Positions 35,915-46,049 of a stretch of DNA of 64,000 bases are shown in pieces (within the stretch, counting starts at the first letter, position 1; each line of letters starts with the position of its first letter). This stretch comes from Anthostomella pinea. Taxonomy: Eukaryota; Ascomycota; Sordariomycetes; Xylariales; Xylariaceae. The notes beneath the pieces are model-generated. The model searched no databases, was not told the DNA's origin, and worked only from the letters and a program-made list of their open reading frames with translations. A program made the translations under genes and the position numbers. The stretch is from NCBI GenBank assembly GCA_963556695.1, contig CAUWAG010000007.1, positions 372,001-436,000 of the forward strand, given 5' to 3'.

Positions 35915-36949
35915 TACAGCACCCAAAACAGCCTCGGGAATACAATCAGTGGTGACTACGCGCGTGTGCTCGTGAAAGGCCGAAAGCTCCTGAGCAAGCT
36001 GCTGCGGACCACTAGCGAAGCCAGACAAGCTGCTCTCAGCTTCTACAGGGTGCACCTACCATGCGCCTTCGAATGGGACGACAATGTATCGCATGGCATG
36101 ACCCTGTTGTTCAACCCCGAGCTCGACATCCTCCACGTCAGCCCGGGTCGGTCCGGCGACAACGCCGTCCACCTTCTTCATCATCTACGTGCCTACGACG
36201 TGCAGAACGTGGGGCTCCGCAACGTAGCCCTAAACCCCAACGACGTCAGTCGGCTGACTGACATTGACTTGTCGGCCGTGGACCCCCTCGCCGCAGCGGC
36301 CTTCACCGACACCATAGCAAACCTGCGTCAGGTATTCTACATGTGTATAGAGAGCGCCGGGCGCATATACCTGGGGCCGCGGAACGGCATACTGGCCGTG
36401 ACGGGCTTCGAGATGCACCGTTCGCGTCCCATCATGCCAGAAGTCCCTACATTCGACTGCGTAGGGCGTGACCCCCGTCCTATTGCAGGAGACCTCCGCA
36501 AGGTCTTCGCGGGGACAGCCGATAGGCGTAAAATGGTCTTCCAGTGGCGAGAACTGCTCAGGAAATGGCAGATACCGCACAATCCGAAGGTGGACTATCG
36601 TTTTCTCGTTGCCCACGAGTGGAATGGCGCAGAAGACGAGGACAAGGTCGTTGACCGAGAGAGTGCCGACGCGTGGTTGCAACGAGAGGACAAGCGCTGG
36701 AGAAACGGGCAGCAGCGTCTGGCAGATTCCATTCTGCGCAGGGGAGGCAACATACCCGTTGAGAGCCCGGAAGACTTGGAGCAGGCTCCGAGACCTGCCA
36801 TCGGTTTCTGGCTCTTTCCTGTAGAAGCACTCGGGCGGGTGCCCAGTCGTCACAAGGTTTCAACAAGCACGTCGACGGTTTGGCGACCAAAGCGAGTGTT
36901 GGATATGCGTGAGCACTGGCCTGACCTTGCACTGTCGGATTTGACATAG
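35915..36949 (+). pseudogene. 2EXR-domain protein, 3' part
   Basis: Continuation of the gene that starts at 27,651. If the transposon and one TA copy are removed, the codon CCA is followed by TAC AGC ACC and the frame runs without any stop to TAG at 36,947-36,949. That would give a host protein of about 409 residues. The first 35 codons after the junction keep the 2EXR theme of a residue-by-residue account of secondary contacts (SFYRVHLPCAF, then TLLFNPELDILHV). The C-terminal half is rich in charged residues and Trp and has no named domain. As it stands this half has no promoter or start of its own, although a frame open from 35,762 inside the transposon end reads into it and could give a fusion. 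Confidence 0.8.
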
Positions 36950-37051
36950 CCATGAACCCCCGAATAAGAAGCTTTTTTATTTTTTCATGTTTGGGTCTCT
37001 CGTCTCTCAGTCCAGCTCCGTACCAGCCATCATTACATCGATGTCTATGGC

Positions 37052-37501
37052 ATGCCTTGGGTGGCGGTTGCAGTCAGTGCTGATGTTTTATCTATTGGCT
37101 GCTTCATCGTAGGGTGTTCGGCCTTCTCGCGGTTGCCCAAGTTGACTGGCAGCGCCCGGCTTCGACGGACACTGTTCGTGTCTTTCCTACTGCAGACTAT
37201 TTGCGCCGTCCGGAATGTCGACTTCAGCGCGCTCGCCCCTGTTGCCTTGCTCAGTTTCCAGGCGGCAGGTCAGATCGTGGACAGACGTGGGCTGGGAGTG
37301 AGCGAGCAATTCCTTGCACCGCTGGCGAGGAACGCGAAGCGGAACCGGAGGGCTGTGGCATTCGTGCTTACCCTGGTAGGAGCGATATGTGGTGGGTGGA
37401 TATCGAAGGCCACGGGTGCTGTCCAGCCAAGCCTGTGGTTTGTCGCTGCTCTCTAGGCTGTCATCACCATCTCATTCCTGTTTCTGGCCAAGGCGAAGTA
37501 G
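37052..37501 (+). pseudogene. DUF1275-like membrane protein, truncated, one nonsense codon
   Basis: The frame reads a hydrophobic N-terminus, then VALLSFQAAGQIVDRRGLGV, then NAKRNRRAVAFVLTLVGAICGGW. These match the middle and C-terminal helices of fungal DUF1275 (YoaK-like) membrane proteins. The conserved N-terminal segment with the NQTGN motif is missing. A TAG at 37,454 interrupts the last helix. The frame then continues to a natural-looking end (FLFLAKAK, TAG at 37,499), and CAG-to-TAG explains the stop. DUF1275 proteins are predicted six-helix membrane proteins of unknown transport role. The fragment lies 100 bases after the 2EXR gene. Confidence 0.6.
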
Positions 37502-38491
37502 TAGGTGTCGGTACATGATCGCACAAGCAGGAGAGAGGCATACCCTAACAAGACGCAGTGGGTATGCGTTGGGGAATTCCGCGTACCGAGGTGTCGACTA
37601 TACACCTTAGTCACCCGTGTGTCTTCATAGAGCAACTTCCACATGCGTAGAAGCTATGCGAGATGGAGGGTGTGTCGTGGCAGGTCCTGTTGGTAATATG
37701 TGGTGGTACTGAGACGTCTTGGCAATCGTTACTGCTACCTCGTGAAGGATGTGGCACCGACCTGTTTCCTAGCCATCCTATGTACTCTGTAGGCATTTGC
37801 GTTGCCAAAAAGCACCAACAGGAACTACCCTTCAGCAGTAGTGACAGCATCGGTAGTACGCCAGGTCCGCACACTTATGGACTCTAGAGATCGACCTCCG
37901 TGCGAAGGTAGAACCTACGGTCGACCTGTTTATATCCTTCGGCTCCCGGGGTGTTCGGTGGCCCAGGAGGCTAGGTGCCGTATCACTAGCAAAGAAATAT
38001 CTAACGGTAACATCATAGGCCTTTAACTAGTATTGTGCTTGCTACAGCTGAAAACGGCGACAAGGGGCTGCCCGGATCACCACCCGGGTCTAGCATCGCG
38101 GACATCCCGAATCTTAACGCGGTGTATCGAAACACACCGTATGGAAGATCTACACCAAAGGGATTTACACCACAGCCTTGCTTATGAGCTCCATCCGTCT
38201 TCTCGCCACTTCAACGACCATGGTCTAGAACTGCAGACCTGCAAGTATTCTCACCTAGGTATTGGCAGGGCGAAGGAGCACGTTATTCACCCAGAAGAAT
38301 ACACTGTACGTGCCGTGCTTGTTCTTCCGGAGTAGCTCGCTGTGTGCCTGTTTTCGGTTGCCCGTCACCATCAAATCATTGAACATCGAAGCCCAGTAGG
38401 GTCTGTGCCAATTTTCCCGATCGCCGGCCACGCAACTCAGGGTACCCAACTGGTGTGGCGTGAATAAAGCTGCCTACTAATAAGACCGCGG
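37502..38491. other. Intergenic stretch, nothing recognisable
   Basis: Short open frames on both strands without recognisable domains. No repeat or transposon end seen. Confidence 0.5.
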
Positions 38492-40131
38492 TCACGTGTT
38501 CGGTGAAACTGTTGCTGGCTGCGGCCCTGGTAGACTTCGCCGCCGCCCCGTGGCCGGAACAGTGTCAGCATCGAGTAGGACTCGCTGTTCGAGGTCGCGA
38601 ATGGCTTCATCCGTTTCCCAGAAGGAGCTGTAGCCGGGAATACCACGGTAGTCTTGAGCTACGGAGTTGTTCACAGCATTTCCACATAACTGCAGTAACT
38701 CCTCTAGCGATGGCCGCTCTTGTGCATCAACGGACTGGCATCTAAATATCAGATCCTTCAGGTCCGTAGAGATGTGCGATACTTCGTCCAGACGTGGGTG
38801 TGTGTAGACCTTGAGCGGCACAGCCAACCCCTGGGCGTCACGAACGTTTACCACGACGTCTTGCTCAGCCCAGGGGGCGTATACCCTCATCACCAAGGTG
38901 GTCATAATCTAGGACATGGGCGAGTCAGCCCATACGTAGCGCATTTCTCAGATCTAGGGGTTTCCACCTTCCCGATATCTTGGATGTTCCTCTTGACAGC
39001 CGAGTCTCTGTCGCAGGGGCGCAGAGGGTCAGCAACGAACTTGCAGGCTCTCCCCACATGATCTCACGGCAAGACAGAAGTGAGGGCTTACATATCGGCG
39101 CCTGGGTTCTGCGCTGCTTTGCCGAAGTCGAGCGGCTGGTGAAGTCAGTATATGTAGCTCCGAGTCAGGAGCAACCTGAAGAGAGTGTCTAGCCACCTGC
39201 CTTCAGAATGGGAGCAAGCCGATGTTCCAGATCGCTGTGCGATAGGCCACCGAGCATGATGTTCTCGTCGTGGAGGTCGTCATGGATCAGCTTCAACGGT
39301 GCGGTGGCTGGCGATATGGACTCCCTCTCGATAGGATTGGCTACAGAACCCCACGGCGGGTATGACATCGCTACTATTAGCAAATTAGAGTCAGTAATTA
39401 CTCCTTTTCGACGAGCAACAAAGAGCCGTAAAGGGTGTCTCGGGAGCAAGGGCTCCTGACACAGGCTAGAAGAGGAAATTCGCCCCTGAGACACGGCCAG
39501 AAGGGGCAATAAGAGATTCGAAAATGTACATACTGCGGGCCCGCGTCACTGCGTGCAGTGGGTTGTCAGTTCGGCAAGGAACACAAAGGGGCCAATGGCA
39601 AGAGGACTGACAGCAGAGAAACATGGACCACAACATGCGGTTGGGGACCTGGCGACCAGCATCCTTCATCCTGGTGCACAGCTGGCCGACGTTGCCGTTT
39701 TCGAGGTACTCTACCGCGAGTGCAGGACGTGGGATGGCGTCTTGGTCGATGCTGTCGTTCAGCGATGCTAATTGATTGATATGCTCGGCTCCTCTGAGCA
39801 GCCTCAACCACCCTACCTCGTTGCGCAAATCCGTATCCGCGGCATTGTTTCTCAGATCGAAGGCTCATTTGACGACCAATCTCTGCACGAGCTCGCCCTT
39901 TCTATATTGGTCAAAAAGGAGGCACTCGGCATTCTGGCCGGCGCCGAGCGGCTTGATGAAGGCAAGGCCATGTTGTGTGGTGAAGTAGGTCCTGAGCCTG
40001 TCCCTGATCTGTTTCCTGGTATCTTGGGAACGTACCTCACGATTGCGTTGCCCAACTTGCCTCCTCTGCTGTTTCACCTGTCTCCTCACGTTTGTGATGC
40101 CGCACCCCAAAGGAAACTCCAGGCCAGACAC
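38492..40131 (-). pseudogene. Protein-kinase-like gene, decayed
   Basis: Kinase landmarks occur in order on the minus strand. At about 39,970-39,870 there is a Gly-rich loop (FIKPLGAGQNAECLLFDQ) and a VVK lysine. At about 39,840-39,660 the rest of the small lobe follows (EVGWLRLLRGAEHINQL, then ALAVEYLENGNV). At about 39,300 the catalytic loop reads LIHDDLHDENIML (D-L-H-x-x-N). Near 39,150 there is a TDF word in the place of DFG. At about 38,770-38,700 the last helix has DLKDLIFRCQ and ERPSLEELLQL. A TGA at 39,867 directly after VVK (one C-to-T step from CGA) and frame shifts between the blocks argue for a pseudogene. Some gaps may be introns, and a GTAAGC donor is seen near 39,090. The substrate is unknown. 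Confidence 0.55.
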
Positions 40132-40741
40132 TCAATGGCGCAATGTCAGGGTCGAGTATGGCGGCAAATGCCCAGATGCTTAGGTGTGTCGTATAGGCAC
40201 TCCTGTACCTGGAGACTGACGCATGACGGCGAATCTACCATCTACTCCCGAGGCGGCTTGGCTTTGTCGCCATTGTGAAAGCGACCGACGCTTTCAGCCG
40301 CCGATGCCTGAATTTTCGAACACATTCATACCTAGTTTAATGCTAGACTGCGACCAAAGGAGGCCACGCTTTAGACCAAACGTAGAGAGATGTTGCAGTC
40401 TTTTGGAGAACCGGTACAGCTCAGATGGATCGTCAGCGTAGATGACTAAGTGGAAGTAAGGCTTGACCTCGCTCACAAGGCTAAAGTGCGAGGTGGTAGA
40501 TGTTTGTGTGGAGCACCAAGGCCCACGTGACCCTCAAGGGCTGTAATTAGCCCCTCGTAGCACCTGTAGTCATACAACCACAACTTGCCATTTACAACAA
40601 CAGCAAACCACCAAGTGCGAGGTGAAAAGAGAAGTGTATTCAGGTCGGCTACCTATACATACAGTGCATACTCCTTCTGGACTTAGGCACCAACGCCTAG
40701 GTATACCACGCCTGTCTCGACTCTCGACTCCTCACACCAAC

Positions 40742-41746
40742 ATGGACGGGCTAACAGAGAAAACCTGCAAAACCTCGCGAGGCCTCAACTACCGCTACTA
40801 TGTGTCCGCGAGTGAAGGCAAAGACGTTTCGAAGCCGCCTTTGATGCTTCTCCATGGCTTTCCCGACAGCTCACTTCTCTGGACGGAGATGCTTCCGCAT
40901 CTTTCCAAACTGCCCAACAGGCTCCTGATACCCGATTTACTCGGCTATGGCGGTACCGACAAGCCCACCGACCCGAAGTTATATGGCTATGATGTTATGG
41001 CTCATGACCTGCGAGATATTATCGATGCCGAGGGCATGCGCCAGGTCGTCTCCCTCGGTCATGACTGGGGATCCGCAATGGCACAGAGATTCTACAACTT
41101 TCACGCTGATCGCACCGCCGCGCTTGGTATGCTGAATGTAGCATACATGCCACCAGACAAGGAGCACCCTTACAACATTGAGAGCATCAACGCCATGACA
41201 AGGAAAGCGTTCGGTTACCCGGCCTTCGACTACCAGTACCTCCTCGTCTCGCCAGACGCGCCAGAGTTGCTGGAGAAGGACCTCGATCGCACATGGTCAG
41301 CTTTGCACAGCGCAGGGGACGGCATGCGCGAGCTCTTCTGCACACCTGGCGCATTACGCGAGTATCTTAGCAATCATGATATACCCGCCCTTCAGGTCAG
41401 AGACTACGCCAAAGACGCACAGCTGAAGCAGGCTTGGCAGACGATGATTCGTTCCGGCGGTTTCGCAGCGCCTTGCAGCTGGTATCTTGCCAATACTGAG
41501 CAAGTAAACTTCGAGGCAGAGAAGAAGGTATCGGACGCCAATATCAAGGTCGATGTACCGGCGCTCTTTGTTGGTGGCGCTGAGGATCCCGTCTGCCGAC
41601 CGGAAGTGATCAATCGGTCGAAAGAGTCTGGGCTTCTCCCAGACCTGAAGATCGAAACGGTGGAGAGCGGACACTTCTCCCCTTATGACAAGCCGGCCGA
41701 GATTGCCGGCCATATCAAGGCGTTTGTGGAGCAGAAAGGCCTATAG
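40742..41746 (+). CDS. Alpha/beta hydrolase, epoxide hydrolase type
   Basis: 334 residues, a normal length for soluble epoxide hydrolases. It has the HGFPDSS oxyanion motif (38-44) and the nucleophile elbow GHDWGS with Asp108. Asp282 in VGGAEDP is the likely charge-relay acid and His311 in ESGHFSPYDKP the catalytic base. An Asp rather than Ser nucleophile followed by Trp is the hallmark of epoxide hydrolases and haloalkane dehalogenases. The lid region holds Tyr candidates near 164-166 and 248 for epoxide activation, which favours epoxide hydrolase. The start at 40,742 is chosen because the recognisable domain begins about 15 residues later. The frame is open from 40,622 but the extra residues look like leader sequence. 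No signal peptide and no intron, so cytosolic. It would open epoxides to diols, in detoxification or secondary metabolism. Confidence 0.88.
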   Translation: MDGLTEKTCKTSRGLNYRYYVSASEGKDVSKPPLMLLHGFPDSSLLWTEMLPHLSKLPNRLLIPDLLGYGGTDKPTDPKLYGYDVMAHDLRDIIDAEGMRQVVSLGHDWGSAMAQRFYNFHADRTAALGMLNVAYMPPDKEHPYNIESINAMTRKAFGYPAFDYQYLLVSPDAPELLEKDLDRTWSALHSAGDGMRELFCTPGALREYLSNHDIPALQVRDYAKDAQLKQAWQTMIRSGGFAAPCSWYLANTEQVNFEAEKKVSDANIKVDVPALFVGGAEDPVCRPEVINRSKESGLLPDLKIETVESGHFSPYDKPAEIAGHIKAFVEQKGL

Positions 41747-42236
41747 AAGCTTGGACACTCCGAGAACATGTATCATATATCATGACTGACGGCTTACGCC
41801 GTTTTCCACAGTACCGACCATGTATTGCCTCTTTGGACCTTTGACGATGCGTGATGTTGGCGTCGCTCCTGCAACTCGCAAGAGATTCCGATCAGACAGT
41901 TGCCACAGCGTGCCCTCGAATGTAATAACCTTCTTGCAGTACGGTTGGTAAAAGGCCACTGTTCCTGCACCCGCAAGACGCGGATGTTGTACGCCGAGTG
42001 TACATTATACCCATCCACACCCGCGAGCTCGGGCAAACACCGCCCGCAGCGGATAAATGCGACCGACCGTGTCAATCACCTCTGCCAGTCGATCCACGCC
42101 CCGCCGTACGTGGGGGGGTTTGTGTCCTTATATCTCCTCACCCAGTCGCCCTGGCAGACGGGAACGAGAGAAGTTGGGTTTGTACCTTGCCCCGATATCT
42201 ACGCAACACCCGTGACTCGGCACTTGCTCTGTCCCG
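41747..42236. promoter_or_regulatory. Promoter interval of the GH43 gene
   Basis: A 490-base gap between two genes on the same strand. A TATATC word occurs about 105 bases before the GH43 ATG. I found no clear XlnR-type GGCTAA site on either strand. Confidence 0.35.
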
Positions 42237-43847
42237 ATGCCTCTGGTCCGGAACCCGATTCTGCCGGGGTTCAACCCGGACCCGTCGATCCTTCGGGTCG
42301 GCCATGACTATTACATTGCTACGTCTACGTTTGAATGGTACCCCGGGGTCCAGATCCACCATTCCCGAGACCTGGCGAACTGGGAGCTGGTCACACGCCC
42401 GCTGAGCCGCAAGAGCCAGCTGGACATGCGCGGCGATCCGGACAGCTGCGGCGTCTGGGCCCCGTGTCTGACGCACGATGGCGACCGCTTCTGGCTGGTC
42501 TACACCGACGTTAAGCGTAAGGACGGCTCCTTCAAGGACACGCCCAACTACATCATCAGCTCGCCGTCGATAGAGGGCCCGTGGTCCGACCCTGTGTACG
42601 CCAACTCGTCGGGCTTCGACCCGTCACTGTTCCACGATGACGACGGCAAGAAGTGGTTCGTCAACATGTTGCAGGACCACCGCCGCCGACCGCGCGCCTT
42701 TGCCGGTATCGTGTTGCAGGAGTTTGACGCGTCTGCTGGTAAGCTCGTCGGTCCGAGGAAGAACATATTCCGCGGCACCGAGCTGAACCTCGTCGAGGGC
42801 CCGCACCTGTACAAGCGCAACGGGTGGTACTATCTGCTGACGGCCGAGGGCGGCACCGCCTACGACCACGCCTGCACCCTGGCGCGCAGTCGCGACATAT
42901 GGGGGCCATACGAGCTGCACCCGCAGAAGTACATCTTGACCTCCAAAGATGCCCCGTTTGCCGCGTTGCAAAGAGCTGGCCACGGCGATGCGGTCGATAC
43001 CCCCGACGGCAAGACGTACTTGGTGCACCTGACTGGCCGTCCCACGACACAGGAGCGCCGCTGCGTGCTCGGTCGCGAGACTGCGATACAGGAGGCCTTC
43101 TGGCAGGACGATTGGCTGTTCGTGAAAGATGGGCCGGTGCCCTCCCTGTTCGTCGAGGTGCCGGGCACTCGAGACGACAGTGTCTACTGGGCCGAGCGGC
43201 GGTACACCTTCGACCAAGAGCTGCACAAGGACTTCCAGTGGCTCAGGACACCCGAGCCCGAGCGGATATTCACCGTCGAGGGCGGCAAGCTCACGCTATT
43301 CGGGCGCGAGTCTATAGGCTCCTGGTTCGAGCAGGCCCTGGTCGCCAGGCGGCAGACGCACTTTTCGTACGACGCCGAAACCCTCATCGACTTCTCTCCC
43401 GAGGACGAGAGACAATTTGCCGGGCTCACGGCGTATTACAGCCGGTACAACTTCTTCTATCTCACCGTGACCGCCCACTCGGACCGGCAGCGGGAGCTGC
43501 TCATCATGACGTCGGAATCGTCGTGGCCCGAGGGCAGGCTCGGGATGCCGTTCGCCGAGCCAGTCCAAATCCCGAATGATGGAAAGGTCAAGCTTGCGCT
43601 GACGATCCGCGGCCGGCAGCTGCAGTTCCTCTACGCACTGGAGGGCCGTGAGCTCGAGAATATTGGGCCGATATTCGACGCTTCGATTGTCTCGGACGAA
43701 TGCGGTGGACATCAAGCACACGGAAGCTTCACGGGGGCGTTTGTGGGGATGGCGTGCTCCGACCTGAACGGAACTGTGCTGCCAGCTCGCTTCGACTGCT
43801 TCCTCTACCGTCCTGTACAGCACGGGACGGATCGATACGAGATCTGA
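42237..43847 (+). CDS. GH43 beta-xylosidase / alpha-L-arabinofuranosidase
   Basis: 536 residues without introns. The N-terminal five-bladed propeller opens with the family signature NPILPGFNPDPSILRVG, placing the catalytic base at Asp15. The pKa-setting Asp is Asp128 in GFDPSLFHDD, and the acid Glu187 is in NLVEGPHLY. From about residue 330 a second beta-sandwich domain follows (GRESIGSWFEQALVARRQTHF, then GLTAYYSRYNFFYLTV). This two-domain layout is that of the large xylosidases with both domains building one active-site pocket. No signal peptide, so it probably acts inside the cell on short xylo-oligosaccharides. It releases xylose, and perhaps arabinose, from their non-reducing ends. It lies 490 bases after the epoxide hydrolase on the same strand. 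Confidence 0.93.
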   Translation: MPLVRNPILPGFNPDPSILRVGHDYYIATSTFEWYPGVQIHHSRDLANWELVTRPLSRKSQLDMRGDPDSCGVWAPCLTHDGDRFWLVYTDVKRKDGSFKDTPNYIISSPSIEGPWSDPVYANSSGFDPSLFHDDDGKKWFVNMLQDHRRRPRAFAGIVLQEFDASAGKLVGPRKNIFRGTELNLVEGPHLYKRNGWYYLLTAEGGTAYDHACTLARSRDIWGPYELHPQKYILTSKDAPFAALQRAGHGDAVDTPDGKTYLVHLTGRPTTQERRCVLGRETAIQEAFWQDDWLFVKDGPVPSLFVEVPGTRDDSVYWAERRYTFDQELHKDFQWLRTPEPERIFTVEGGKLTLFGRESIGSWFEQALVARRQTHFSYDAETLIDFSPEDERQFAGLTAYYSRYNFFYLTVTAHSDRQRELLIMTSESSWPEGRLGMPFAEPVQIPNDGKVKLALTIRGRQLQFLYALEGRELENIGPIFDASIVSDECGGHQAHGSFTGAFVGMACSDLNGTVLPARFDCFLYRPVQHGTDRYEI

Positions 43848-44356
43848 AGGTTTCCAAGGAGGAGGGAATGTGCCCAGTTAAGATCCGGCAAAACCTGGGG
43901 CCTTTGGTGCAATAAAGGCCAGCGCTGTCCTGTAGCAGTAGCGACCACGAGCCATACCCACGGGATGATCATAGTCTCCAGCTCATTGACACCCATTACA
44001 ACGACGTGTGTATTAAAGGACGTTTGATTCGGAATTTCGAGGTGCCCGTCCCCTTCCGTGGCGCGGCCCCGTGCTTTGAATCCGGAGCCGGCGTCCTATT
44101 GTCAGAGTGCCCGCTGCCAGGTGCGATAGCATGCGTCCGATGTCGCAAACCAGGTCACCGCAGTCATCTTGCAGGGCGAATAATTCACAGAGGGAAATAA
44201 CAGTCTTCTATAGAACAACCTTATAGGTCAATACAGAGACATTCGGTACATAGTTGCGCTCTGTATGCTGCTACTCGCTGACCAGCTCCAGGTTTAGCAA
44301 ACTGCGTGTCAAAGCAGCGGTGCCACCATCTCGGCGCGCTTTCTTCGCGTGGCCAG
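43848..44356. other. Gap between convergent genes
   Basis: The 3' ends of the GH43 gene (+) and the membrane protein gene (-) face each other here. No gene or repeat seen. Confidence 0.5.
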
Positions 44357-45142
44357 CTATTTCCTCTCCTCGATATGTGAAGATCTCAATCCCGACGCCA
44401 CCCCTACAGGAGGCGTGAAGGCCATCGTCCTGGCGCCGGCAGTGAGAACGGCATCGGCGGGTTTACTGACAGTCTTCCGGTCCACCCAGTGCCTCTCGTT
44501 GCCATACTCGGGTGCCGGCAGTCCTCGCGCCGGCAGCGGGATGCATGCGTGGACGAAACGTGGAAACATGAAGATTATGCTCTTTCGGGTTGCCGCTGCT
44601 GCTGCTGACTCGTCGGGGCCGCCGAGTGTCGGACTCGCGGCGCCCTCGATGCCCACACGCTGGCTGACCCGTTCAGCGGCTCGAATGACGAATCTCGCAA
44701 GTCCGGACGCGTGGTTGTGTGGGCCGAGGGCGCCGCAACCCTCGATCTGCAACATGCCGATGGCGTTGAAGATGGCCAGGGAGCTAGCCAGCCAGCCAAG
44801 CAGCATAAGCCCCAGGCCCGCGGCGGCGTGGCTGCTCACTAGACGGCGTATAAGGTCGGCAGCGCCGCCGCCATGGAGCTCGACGCCGTGCAGATGGCGG
44901 AAGAGTGCCGGCAGCAGGAACCAGGAGTTGAAGAGCGTGATGTGCAGCCACAGAGCGCATGCGAACAGAACGGAGGCGGCGTAGCTGACACAGCCGCGGC
45001 GGATGAAGACTACAAGAGTGCTGGCCATGTAGAGCAACAGGTTGGTCCAGCATGCGCCGTATATGATGGGCGTAAGTCGACTGGCGACCTGGTCCAGAAC
45101 GTCCATGGCTGCTGAATGCGTCGAGACGGAGCGGAAGAGCAA
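44357..45142 (-). CDS. Hypothetical multi-pass membrane protein
   Basis: 261 residues on the minus strand, no recognisable family. Hydrophobic segments lie at about 26-49 (IIYGACWTNLLLYMASTLVVF), 52-82 (a long segment with FACALWLHITLFNSWFLL) and 110-132 (GLGLMLLGWLASSLAIFNAIG). The C-terminal half is hydrophilic, Ala/Arg-rich and likely cytosolic. A second in-frame ATG at residue 13 is an equal candidate for the start. The frame also gives a long open frame on the opposite strand, but only the minus reading shows membrane segments. Location is probably an internal or plasma membrane. Function is unknown. Confidence 0.6.
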   Translation of the reverse strand: MLFRSVSTHSAAMDVLDQVASRLTPIIYGACWTNLLLYMASTLVVFIRRGCVSYAASVLFACALWLHITLFNSWFLLPALFRHLHGVELHGGGAADLIRRLVSSHAAAGLGLMLLGWLASSLAIFNAIGMLQIEGCGALGPHNHASGLARFVIRAAERVSQRVGIEGAASPTLGGPDESAAAAATRKSIIFMFPRFVHACIPLPARGLPAPEYGNERHWVDRKTVSKPADAVLTAGARTMAFTPPVGVASGLRSSHIEERK

Positions 45143-46049
45143 CGAGAAGACGGCGAAGTCGAGTGATTGTACCTGGCGGCGAGGGCTCCCAATGTCATTA
45201 ATGATAAACGCCGCTTGGACTCGTCGAATGCGGTCTGGCAGTCTGGGCGGAGGCCGGCCGGACTGGGGTTGGGGAAGGCAGGGAGACGACCTGAAGACTA
45301 AAGCACTTGGGTATCAGGGAGAGCGAGAGTTTCCGAGGTTGGAACTTTATTAGGATGGTAAATGCCGCCAGCTACATGTTTGTTTCCATTGTACGTGCGA
45401 GCATGTAGTATATAAGTCGAGGCTGCGCCCCTGCGCAAGTGCACCAGGAAGGGGAGATAAGTTCTCGGCACCTCCAGGGCTGGCTGGCTTTGAAGGCTCC
45501 CCTAATAATAAATAATAAGGCCAGCCAGCAGGCGTAATACGTGCGCGACCTAGTAAAAAGGAGCCATATGTAACAGGGGATACTACCCATCAATATCATG
45601 GCACTACCCATACCGGGCAGGACAGGGTCAAAACCCGCCGCGGTCCCGCCCACACTATCACATCACCAGTAACTTGTTCCCAAAATAGTGGTGTAGGAGG
45701 GACGGCGGGAGGATTTTGACGCCGTTCTGACCGGTACACATCATCAAAACACATCATGAAAACATATCACGACGCATGTCGTAACTTTTGGCGGAAAGCA
45801 TACGCATGTGCGGCACTGTGAGTCATGTGATCGGTGCCTGTTGTTTCGTAAGTGCCGGGTAATAAAACGGCACTGGTAGGTACATGGTGTCAGACTCTTT
45901 GATGAGACGCATACCCATGGATGTACACGCGTACAGGATAGGTAGATAGATGCGTCATTGGCCTCGCAATGGCTTGGGGCTTGGGACATTGATCTCATCA
46001 GAACTACCTCGGTATCCTCCGAGTCCCCACGCGGCTCGCTCACACTATC
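45143..46049. other. Intergenic stretch upstream of the membrane protein gene
   Basis: Contains a small TAATAATAAATAATAA run near 45,500 and short open frames without domains. Presumably the promoter of the minus-strand gene ending at 44,357. Confidence 0.4.

Noticed and set aside
42824..43579. A 251-codon frame inside the GH43 gene
   Set aside because: Same-strand frameshifted shadow of a clear GH43 coding sequence.
44349..44984. A 211-codon plus-strand frame
   Set aside because: Antisense to the membrane protein gene. Composition is Ala/Ser/Arg-rich and no membrane segment or motif is seen.
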